The notes beneath the pieces were generated by a model. That model was given only the letters and a program-made list of their open reading frames with translations. It was not told the origin of the DNA and searched no databases. 64,000 bases of DNA from Mesorhabditis belari (lineage: Eukaryota; Nematoda; Chromadorea; Rhabditida; Rhabditidae). The stretch is from contig CAUEEP010000936.1 in NCBI GenBank assembly GCA_958450365.1, forward strand, positions 1,115,001 to 1,179,000. Reading direction: 5' to 3'. Position 1 is the first letter of the stretch. Each line of letters begins with the position of its first letter. Positions 48,104-58,100 of the stretch are shown here, in pieces. Made by a program: the position numbers and the translations under genes.

Positions 48104-51100
48104 ATGCGACGTATTTTTCTATTTAACCTATGCATATTTCTATATATTTTAATGTTATTTTATTTGATAGATTTGATGAATTTTGATGAAAATGAAACGA
48201 ATCCATCTTTGTTACCAAAAATTCCATTCAGACACGGTTTTATGGAACTTGAAAACTTAGTTAGTTCAATGTTTGAAGTTAAAGCTAATCTAGTGAAGGT
48301 TGTAAAGTTGTTTTTAAAGTCTAAAACGTATTCTAAAGCTATTGTCTTCAAGCAATTGACTTTTGCTATTAGCTATTGAGTTATTAACTAACTATTGACT
48401 TTTCCCCCGAGCTATTGCCTTTTAATCTGATTCTGTAAAGATAAAAACCTAATAGTAAAGCAAGATTACGATAATTTTGCTGTTACCTCAGTTTCAGAAA
48501 ACATTTTTCTTTTCAGAATCTCAACAAGATGAGCCTTTTCTATTGCCGGATTCCGAAAAACGCGTCTACTTTGATGCGCATTATTTTATGTGATCTCTTT
48601 CGCTATTTCAAGAAGATTCCATTTGTTGAGAAGTGGACGAAATATGAGGAGATCAGGTCATTTTTAAGCACCTTCAACATCTTGATTTTTCATTAGACAT
48701 ATTGGGTTGGGGAGAATGAGTGGGCGCCGAAAATGAAAAAAATGTCTAAAACTTCAATTCGACTTCGTGAAATAATATGCGTTTGATATGAGTAGAATGG
48801 TTAACTAATTCTCTACAAAATCACATTTAAAAGAAAATTCAAACAGCGCCTCCGCTCAAGAAAAAGCCATTTTTTCACAAAAACTACAAACTGTGATCTA
48901 GAAAAAAGCATTGGTGGGATCTTCCTGCAAATTTGGCAACTTAAGTAATTGAATGTGCTCTATCTTTTTTATATAAACACCAAAGAAGGTTTATGTGAAA
49001 GAAACTGTTCAAATGATGAGTCGGACTCTTTGCCATTTTAACCAGCTGCGTTTCGAAGTTCATAAACTCCACGAAAGAAAAGCTTTGTGGAATCTCTCAA
49101 AAGTCATTTTGTAGAGAAATAGTGGATCCTTTTGATGAAACCAAACGTATGTTTAAAGAAGGCTTTATGTGTGCAAAAAGTCCCTTTAAAGTTCGGCGCC
49201 GACTCATTCTCCCCAACCCAATACAATACTCTCATTGATTGAAAGTTTTACCGTTAATGGGGACAAGAAACGCTTAACCAAGGCTTAACTTCATTAAGCT
49301 TCTTAACTAACCAAGGTTGCAACTTCATTTTCTATCAGAATTTTAAGTCAAAATCGAGCTGATATCGTAGCCGATTGAAATATAAAACGGGGAAAGCCAA
49401 AAAGCCGCAAAAAATTTTTCCGCAACGGGGCATTGTCGCAACTTTCTATAACTCGACATAACTCGATAAGTTATGGCCAGATTTTTATGTTTTTGATACT
49501 AATTTTTTTCACTTGATAAGAGCAACAAAATGGTACTAAAAACATAGAAATCTAACCATGGGTTTTCAAGATATTTGTCAAGATATCAAAAGTTGCGGAA
49601 AAAATTTTGGGGTTCCCATAAAACGCTCTTACATATGCTCTTACATAAGACGTTTCCAGTCAAAACCTGAAAATTATTAGGTTGTTCGGATAAAAACGAG
49701 CGTTTGCACTGCTTAACTCGTGAGGAAGCCATTTCCCGCATCTGATCGTCTTTCCAATGGTGTGGAGATGCTCATCAATGGTAGAATTTGAGCATATAAA
49801 CTGTTGAGCAAGTTCACGCGTCGTTTGACATGGATCCGATTCGATTGAAGCCCTCAAAATATCGTTGTCTACCGCTTGAGGTCGACGAGAGTGTTCATAA
49901 TCCTCGAGACTTTCATCACCATTCCGAAAGGGTTGGAACCAGGCTCGGCATCGGCTTTCAAATATTCCCAAATGCTTTGTCCAAATCTCGATGGGATTCC
50001 GCTACTGTTTTGCCCAGTTTGAAGTCGTAAAGTAGGCAGACGCGAACTTGATATATTGGGTTGGTGAATTGAAAACTCCCGGACTTTGAACTAAAATTTA
50101 TTCAACATAAAACCATCAATTGCATCAATTCATTCCAAATAATTTCCATTATTATTGACGATTTCTGCTATTGACGACTTGTGACAACTTTTTTATAGCC
50201 TCTCGGAAAGGTTCCTAAATTTGCATTTGAAATTTGCCACCCAGGAGCCGCCAAGACTTTTGTCCATGACTGTACTTTTAAATACAGAAAGACATGTTTT
50301 AAAAGCTTCCCTCACAACAACAAGTTTAGCAACGCTTGTTTATATCCGAACAACCTAATAAATATGTCATAGCCGATTAAGATTAAAACATAAAACACTC
50401 TTAAATATGCAAATTAAACCTCAAATACTTATTAGACAAATGCAAATTGATTTAATAAAGTGAAGTTTAGCTAATTTAAACATTCTTTTTAAAACCATCA
50501 CCGGTTTTAACTGTGTTCGTAGTTCTGCTAATGTTCCCGTTTATTTTCTTTTTGCTCTCTCAATTTGCTTGCTGCTTGTGCACTTGCTTTATCTTTTCGC
50601 ACAATCTTGTAGCCAAAAGTGACATCTAATTGTTTCTAAACAATAAGTTCACAATTTTCGTTGATTCCTGCAAGGATTTATTTTTATAATATGTTTAAAA
50701 GCCAACGTTCAATGCAACAGTCGATGTCACTATAACAAAAACTGCACGAATAAGTCAAATTTTGGTTAATTAGTTGCATTTTGTTTGATTCGAGTGGTTG
50801 TTTGCATTTAATATTCGTTTTTTTTTGTTCTTATGATTCATTTTCAAGTCCTAATAAACTTTAAAAAGAGAATAAGCCAAAATTACAGGCATTTCATCTA
50901 AAAAAAGAAAATCTAAAGAAAGCAATTAGTATTTTAGGTTCAATTTGCATATTTCAAGTGTTTTATGTCTCAATCTTAATTGATAAGATGTTTCAATCTT
51001 ACTCGACTCCTGTACTTACAGCTCCACCAAGAAGATCTCTTCTTTAAAAGCAGAAAACCATAAAATCAACTGTCATTTCAGCGAATGTCAAAAAGCAAAT

Positions 51101-51871
51101 TGGTACGAGTCCGAGGTGTTACAAGAAGATTTCTGGTATACAAGCAAGAAAACTCAGAAATTCGCCGTGATTCGCCATCCGATTGAGCGTTTCCTCTCAC
51201 TCTATGGCCACTTTTGCGAGTTTTCCTCAAAAAGAGATCACTGGGTAAAGCAAATTACAGACAAAAGTCAATATGCGGCACAAAAGACATTCATCAATTC
51301 GTTCGGGGTCTCTATTTTTTGTTTAAAAACACCACTACCAAGCCAGAGTATCGTTTGAAGATGAACAAAGTGCATGAAGAGATTGTATTCTATCATGCTC
51401 AGCCACAAACATGGTAGCTACTTTCTCAAAAGTCTAACTAAAATTAACTCTGTAGCAAGTTAACTCTGTAGCACAAAGTTATTTTCAGGTTTTGCACTAT
51501 TAAAGCCGAGTTCAACGAATATCAATTTGTGCATCATAGCGAAGAGCGAATGTCGATGAAAAACGAGCTTGAAGCTATTTTTGTGAAAGCTCAGGTGCCG
51601 GAATTCTTCCGGAATCGGGTAAGAGTTGATTTGTTTCAAAGATTCGCCGGTGTTTGTGAGATACAATGCATCTATGACACGCGTAACGTAATTCAAAAAA
51701 TAAATCCTAATTTAGACTCTATCTCACTTGTTCTACTCACGCACTGGCAACACAAATGAGCGCAATGAACATCGAGAAAGCTTGAAAAACTCTCTACTAC
51801 AAAATTCCGAATCTATCGCATATTTGCACGCAATATATTATTTAGATTTTGAACTTTTCGGGTATAAATGA
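48104..51871 (+). CDS. Golgi-type sulfotransferase (nematode Sulfotransfer_2-like family)
   Basis: Type II membrane enzyme predicted to move sulfate from PAPS to a carbohydrate acceptor in the Golgi; the acceptor is unknown. Exons: 48104-48298, 48517-48656, 51082-51219, 51261-51413, 51489-51618, 51716-51871; 912 bases, 303 aa, normal for the family. Residues ~4-24 are a signal anchor (IFLFNLCIFLYILMLFYLI) after a short basic N-terminus (MRR). The 5'-phosphosulfate loop is YCRIPKNASTLMR (~74-86) and the 3'-phosphate site is FAVIRHPIERFLSLYG (~137-152). Later blocks are HAQPQTWFC, SRTGNTNER and the C-terminal AIYYLDFELFGYK, all typical of the nematode family. The donor of exon 1 is slightly uncertain: GAA before 48279 or AAG at 48298, both in phase. 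Intron 2 (2.4 kb) contains a 520-bp MITE, a foldback and a broken mariner. Confidence 0.88.
48702..49221. mobile_element. 520-bp MITE, copy 2
   Basis: TA-flanked, in sulfotransferase intron 2. Near-identical to 38538-39057. Confidence 0.85.
49395..49615. mobile_element. Foldback with CAACAAAATG loop, copy 1
   Basis: CCGCAAAAAATTTTTCCGCAA faces TTGCGGAAAAAATTTTGG. The loop side contains AGCAACAAAATGGTACTAAAA, shared with 59455-59660 and 59838-60055. Confidence 0.6.
49677..50358 (-). mobile_element. Broken mariner with transposase HTH fragment
   Basis: TA-flanked with inverted ends TTAGGTTGTTCGGATA. The minus strand between about 49700 and 50040 encodes the N-terminal DNA-binding part (WFQPFRNGDESLEDYEHSRR, IESDPCQTTRELAQQF, WLPHEL) with a frameshift. 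At 50056 a TTGGGTTGGTGAATTG MITE end is inserted. The catalytic part is missing. Confidence 0.8.
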
Positions 51872-51981
51872 TGCTCGTGCATTGAAACTAACATATTAAA
51901 TCTTCAGTTCATAGAAAACGTACAAAATGAAAGTAAACCAGCAATCGCATTCTGCCACTTTATTCGAAAGAAATTGGATAC

Positions 51982-51987
51982 AATAAA
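51982..51987 (+). promoter_or_regulatory. Poly(A) signal of the sulfotransferase
   Basis: AATAAA 110 bases after the stop codon at 51871. Confidence 0.5.
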
Positions 51988-52163
51988 ACTAGAACGTATC
52001 AAAATGAAAAATCGATTTTGTTTCAAATTCGAGTTCAATAACGCATTGATTACGCATTGACGCATTGATTTTCTCGCTCTCCTTAACCGGCGGCTTATCC
52101 ACGATTGAACTTTGCACAAAGATTGGTGATCATGATCATCTAATCCCTTTTCTAATCGCTTTC

Positions 52164-53402
52164 TCAACGAAATTCGGCTAACTGGGCCCTCCGACTAACT
52201 AAAGTTAAGCACAATGATATTTTATTTTAAGCACAATGATAAGTTGAAACTAAATTTGCTGTTAGAACTAAGAAGAGCTAATATTTGAAAAGCATAGAAA
52301 ATCTACCATGAATTATGGCAATCAACTAAATCTTTTTTTACCAAAAAAACAATACTCACCACTGGCGCATCTAGGAGTCGCTCGGGGGAACACTAACGCA
52401 CATCTCTTTGTGGGTACAGCTCTTTGTTGGTTGCTTTGAATAAATCTCTTTGTTGGTTGCTTTAAATACATCTCTTTGTTGGTTGCTTTAAATACATCTC
52501 TTTGTTGGTTGCTTTAAATTTGCTGTTAGAACTAAGAAGAGCTAATATTTGAAAAGCATAGAAAATCTACCATGAATTATGGCAATCAATTAAATCTTTT
52601 TTACCAAAAAAACAATACTCACCACTGGCGCATCTAGGAGTCGCCCGGGGGAACACTAGCGCATATCTTTTTGTGGGTACATCTCTTTGTAGGTACAGCT
52701 CTTTGTGGGTACATCTCTTTGTTGGTTGCTTTGAAGGCATCGCGAAAATATATTTGGTGTGACGAACGTAATCGGAAATTCGGACGACGGAAACAGTCTT
52801 TCCACTAAAATGCCACAATTAGTTAAAGTTTCAACATACTCACTCAAAACAACGAACAAAAACATACTCTTTTGTCGAACTCGATCTCGAATTAAATCCT
52901 GATGCATAAGTACATGAACACAAGTACAGATTTGTGTAGTAGGTGTCGTAGTCATTGATATACTTTTCCAGCGACCTCTAAAATAAAAAATGAAAACAAG
53001 CCAAGACAACAACACAATATTATAGCAAGATTTCCTATATCTAACTATAGATAACTAGAGGCGAACTAGAGGCGTGTCATAGACGCAGTTGAACTCTCTG
53101 TGGCTAGCTTTAACTGCAAATAAACAAGAGCTATCCAAATTAAGCTTATGTTTTATCAAAACAACTCACCCCTTCTTCTTCGTGCAACAATTTTAGGCTG
53201 AGAATCGGGTTGAGTCGTTGGTTCTTGATTGTTGAGCGTCACAGTTCTAGTAGTAGTCTTTCCGTCAATCAATAGTTGAGCTCGCTGAGCTTGCTGGGGT
53301 TGTCGCTTGTGTGCCGATGGGTGTTCTTTTGGTTGGCAGCTCCTTCGTTTCTTCAGCCACGCAGCGAAGACAGAAGAAAAGCACAAGCCAACGCAGCCGC
53401 AT
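52164..53402 (-). CDS. Orphan gene, possibly secreted; 5' part unresolved
   Basis: I do not recognise this protein. Three exons join in phase: 52844-52977, 52623-52804 and 52164-52198. An upstream exon ending at 53170 (donor GTGAGT) also fits in phase; its 5' edge, perhaps near 53230, is unclear. The coherent core reads RSLEKYINDYDTYYTNLYLC, then SCTYASGF, then KEYVFVRCFDGKTVSVVRIS. At 53402 an ATG opens a good signal peptide (MRLRWLVLFFCLRCVAEETK), but its frame stops near 53260, so an intron or a frameshift must separate it from the core. The end of the penultimate exon is made of a 27-bp tandem repeat (KQPTKRCTHKE-like) and has been duplicated together with its splice donor. It lies convergent with the sulfotransferase, whose 3' UTR ends close by. 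Confidence 0.4.
52252..52672. repeat. Direct duplication of ~156 bp in the orphan gene
   Basis: 52252-52407 and 52516-52672 are near-identical (AAATTTGCTGTTAGAACTAA ... GGGGGAACACTA). Between them are 27-bp units CATCTCTTTGTTGGTTGCTT. The duplicated block includes the exon end and its GTGAGT donor. Confidence 0.85.
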
Positions 53403-53564
53403 CAAATGACATCGTTGAGAAGGATGACTAAAAGTAAAAAGTTTAGCAACAATGAATTCCTACGAGATTCGAACATTATGTAAGCTTAGCACCAAAGTTT
53501 TTAACGAAACAAAGCTTCGTTGAGCTCTATGATAATACAAACTTAAAAATTCAAAAGATTTGAA

Positions 53565-53815
53565 GATTTAAGGCATAATAGTGAGTTGTTTAGAACGAGT
53601 CATCTTTGAAACATGCGGTCTAGCATTATCATGTTGAAGAATGATTTTTCTCTGGCAAAGATTTGGCTGACTTGCTCGTTGCTCGCTGCTTTTTTTGCTC
53701 GGAGTATTTGATTTAGTTGTCTTGATATGCAAAAGTCCCAGTAGATAGACTCTTGCAAATCCTAGAGCACCGAGAGCATACACTTCTCCTCATGCACATT
53801 TGGCTTGACGTCATG
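53565..53815 (-). mobile_element. Mariner transposase catalytic fragment
   Basis: On the minus strand, in shifting frames: HEEKCMLSVL, IYW, then RKIILQHDNARPHVS, the HDNARPH signature of mariner transposases. Stops and frameshifts show decay. No ends found. Confidence 0.7.
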
Positions 53816-55141
53816 TTTGGACTTTTCTCCTCAGCAACATTGACGCTTTCACCAAAAGTTGACAGTTAGAATCCATTTTCATCCCTTATCACAATAGTCA
53901 AAACAATTTGCGCTCGCAATTCGAGAAAGATGAGCGGCGTTGATCGGAACGCATTGACATTTCTGGATGTCTGTTAAGTCATGTGGGATCCAAGTCTCTA
54001 ATCTCGATTTAAACCCAAGTTTATACAAAGTTTGAGTATTGCTATATGATCAACTAACTCTGATCTGATCGCTGATCGATCGCTAATTACAATATGTTGA
54101 AGTCTTTCATGTGATTTTGTAAGATTTACCGTTTTACAAACAATTTTTTTTTGCTTATTCAACAAAAGTTATATAAAAGTGAGAATTGCACAAAAGTACA
54201 AAGAAAGAAAATAATTGAGAATCGATTTTGAGAATGGATAGTGATTGGATGAGATTGAGAACTTTATTGAGGATTGAGGGCTAACTAGAAGGTTAAAGTA
54301 CTGTAAAGTGTCTATTTTGTCTCATTGTGAAATTCCTTTCAGCTCAATGCTTTAGCAAGGAAAAGCTGTTTATTAAAATGGGGAAAGAAAGTGGCGGAAA
54401 TGTATGTTCACTAGATTTACAGTAATCAGAGTGAAAACGTCACAATTGGAGTACGGTAGAGCGTCTAAAAGACTGAAAACCTATCAACTTACAGACTTTT
54501 GACTGTCATAACCAAAGCGCTTTCTTCTTTGTTTTCTAAAAGGCATTTTATAAAAGCTACCGTAATCTGTAGTTTGTAAAACTACCGTATCCTTAATTTT
54601 ACAAGCGATCAGTTCAATTTTAACTGAGCCTTGTGATTTCTCATCGAATGATTTTTAGAAAACGGTAGGCTAAAAATTGGATTAAAATTGGATTGATTGA
54701 ATGTAAAAAGCTTGATTACGGTAGGCTTTTTTGCAAACTGCTGAATGACTGCTTACACTCAGAGAAATTGAAAGATATTCAGTCTTCTAATCCTTGAATT
54801 GAAGGCTATTCAGTCTTTTAATCCTTGAATTGAAGGCTATTCAGTCTTCTAATCCCTGAATCTTTTAGACTTTCTACCGTAATCCCATTGTGAACATTGA
54901 CACTCCATTGACTCTAGTGTGCAATGCATTTTTTAGAAAACGCATTAGCGAGAGGGACTTATTCTAATTAAGACTTTAATCACTATCCATTGAAAGCTAG
55001 AAAATTGAGATTTCAAGTGAATCAATTTCTCAAGAAAGATCAATTCGTTGAACAATCAACAAATTTAGTTAATAATCTAAAAACCATTCAATCAATTTAT
55101 CACCGGAGATCACTTCTGAGTCATTCGAGAAAATTCACCCA
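53816..55141. other. DNA downstream of vang-1
   Basis: No gene is seen. Three ~35-bp tandem units (GAAGGCTATTCAGTCTTCTAATCC type, shortened here) lie at about 54775-54870. The open frame at 54990-55304 on the plus strand is antisense to the last vang-1 exons. Confidence 0.5.
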
Positions 55142-58100
55142 TCAAACGGGCGATTCCGAGTTGAGCTTGATAGCAAATTTCGAGATTTGCGCACTAAAAA
55201 GGATTTGTTTAAGCTGTTTACAAAGATCAGCCAATTTTATAGCAAGCTCTAGAAACTACGATCATTTACCGATTTTGTTCTGTGAGGTTGAAAAAGGGAA
55301 GTGATGAGATTGAGCAGATCAGTTGGACACCAGCCGTTTCGTCTCGATTGTGACTTCTAAAGTTTTTGATTTGAATAAAATATTCGGTACTTTTCAGCTA
55401 GCCTTATCTCAGTAATTATTTCAATAAAAGGTTAGACCAGTTTTTCATTTTCTTGGTTTATCAAATCTTAGATAACAAAATCTTGGTATCCTAAGAGAGT
55501 TTAAAAAATAAACCCTAGATTGGAACTAGCTTGAATCATTCTATTGCAATCAGATTTGAGACACGGAAAAAAACGGAAAATTCCTTTTAAAAGCTTCTAT
55601 TTAAGAGCTAAAGTTATTAGCATTAAAAAAAATTTTCCGTTTTTACATGCTTAGGAATTGCAATTGAAAATTGTTCTTCAAACTTGAGATCTTATAAAAA
55701 CTAGGCTATATTCTTATCTGTCTACTTTGTATTTTCCATGTATTGCAAGGGTCAAAAATTCCAGAAAAAACTATGATTTAAGTGCGCTAGAACGGGTGTA
55801 TTTCAATTTTTCATTATAACGTTGCCTCACCTCAACAAAAAAGTCGATCCCGAGGCGAGCGACCTTGAGCACTCCTCTTCGGAAACAATCGACCATTTCT
55901 CTTCGCCGATGATTTCCTAGAAATTTTGATGGATTTATTTTTTAAAACATTATTTCTTTTCTGTAGATTTATACAAACTCTTACCGAAATCGGTGTCTTG
56001 TCACTCAAAAAATACGAGAGAAACGTTCGATAATTTAGCCTCAACGAAAGACATTTGCCGATGTAGTTCATCACCTAGAAAAACAAAGAATGAATGTGCT
56101 AATGGGTTATTTAAAACGTGTTAACTTCCAAAAGCTACCGTAGCTTTTGCTAGGTTTAGATTCTGCAGTTCACGACTGGATACAGACGAGATAAGATAAT
56201 GGTAGTTTTCAGAAGTTGATCCGTTTTAGAAAACGGATACATTCTCTTAGTTAGTACAGAGTACAGTACTGTACTTGATTCAAAACTCTTGAAAGTCCAA
56301 AAATCGGCTTGATTCCTCATGCCATTACCTTTTCAGTTGGATATCTCGGTTGTTGTCGGGTTAATCGCAGATATTTATTCAACGGTTTCACGATCATCGA
56401 GAAAACATGATGAACGGCATTTGTTGTGTCCATCGGTTCACCAAGAACCTGAAACCAAATTGATACTAGAAATTCCTTTAAATTTTCAAAACTAGTTATA
56501 CAGCAGTAATTTTGGTACTTATGACTCTTTTCCACTCACAATACCGGTCAAAATCATATCCCCATCGAAAAAGTATTGTTTTGATGGGTTGTAACTTTAG
56601 ATGTAGACATTATATAGCATCTGAAAGCTCTCTTTGAGCTCTATAAGATGTGCTATAAGATTTTGAGAAATAGTTTCATCCAACTTTTAGGGGCTCGAAT
56701 CAAAGCAAAAATTTTGTGTGATTTTCCGGGCAATTTTTGACTACCAGAGACGCTTCAAATCGTTTTGAAACCATGTTTTTCGGAAAGAACGCAAAAAAAT
56801 GACCCAGGAAAGGTTTTTCGACAAGTTATAACATATTTCAATGAAGAGATGTAGAGAACGCTTAATTTTCAAGCAGTACCTAACGAATACTTTTTTGAAT
56901 TTAAAACGAGGCCAAAACCACTTGTGACTCTTTTCCCAGTCAGTTTTAAATGCAAATCAGTATCCGTTATGTAAACTGGTCAGGAAAAGAGCCACAAGTA
57001 CTGTAATTTCAAACTCACATTCCCAGCATTCATATTGTTTCCTTGAATCCCTTGCACATGAGAGAAAGCGTCTTCAGCGGCAGCGATCAAACGATATTTT
57101 CTCTTCTTGAGTCTTCTAAAATGAATGCTGATTCTCTAAAAGATGCCAAACTACCGTATTTACTTGTCTTCACCTTTAGATGCAAATTTCAATTCAATTC
57201 CCCACCTGTCCCACTCCATCTCCTCTTGTAGCATCTCTTTATAGCCACCGAGTCGCCGTCTTGCCATCGCTGTCAACAGAGCTCGCGAGTTTGCCTAAAA
57301 TTTGTTTTAATAACTCTTATAGATAGAAAAGGTGCTATATTTTATCTTTTAACAGTTCCAGAGTCAATGTAAAAGCCATCTTTTAACATTTATGGAGTCA
57401 AGGCACAAGCCTAAAAGCCTAGAAGGCTTCAAGAAGTCTAGCGTCTAGGGACTGGATTTTCAAATCCAGAGTTAACGTTCTATATCAGAACTAATTCCTC
57501 ATCCCGTCTAGAAAAAAATAGGAAAATTTTAGAGTAATCGTGTTTTCCAGATGATTTTCTCATGAACCACTCAGTTTTCAACGAACTTGACTAATATTCT
57601 CGCCGGCGCCGATTCCTTCAAGATCGTAGACTTTAAAGCCGCCCGTATTTTGGCCAGGAATACTGTTTTTGACTGCCGATTGTCGAACCTAGAATACACA
57701 TGTAAAAATAGAAACTTTGAGTCCTCACCTTGTCCAAATATGAATTGAAAGTCGGGAAATCTGTCTCATAGTGCCGTAAAACTTGAATAGCGGCCTCTTG
57801 GATTGACATCATGCCTGAAAATGGGGCTTTAGACTTGGTTTTGTCAAAAAGAACAAGCCAGCAAGCCAAAAGAACAAGACTGAATTACAAGAGCTGTTTT
57901 AAGCGGAAAACTTTGATCTTAAATCTCTCACCGACAGTGATCGAACTCGAGTGTCCATCCGGATCTCGGGTGACCGTGATGGTGAACTCCGGTCGCATTT
58001 GGCGAATGTAGAGCACGATGAGTGAGATGTAATGCGTGTACAAAAGAGCATCGAGCAGGGATAAAGAGAAGGAGACGATGTAACTGAAATAAAGAATGGC

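Noticed and set aside
51907..52035. An extra C-terminal sulfotransferase exon starting at 51907
   Set aside because: The exon at 51716-51871 supplies the conserved C-terminus and a stop in phase, and 51982 is a poly(A) signal.
54990..55304. Plus-strand 104-codon frame, and a second plus frame ending TKISQFYSKL
   Set aside because: Both are antisense to the last vang-1 exons (55142-55193 and 55270-55356), which fit VANGL in phase.
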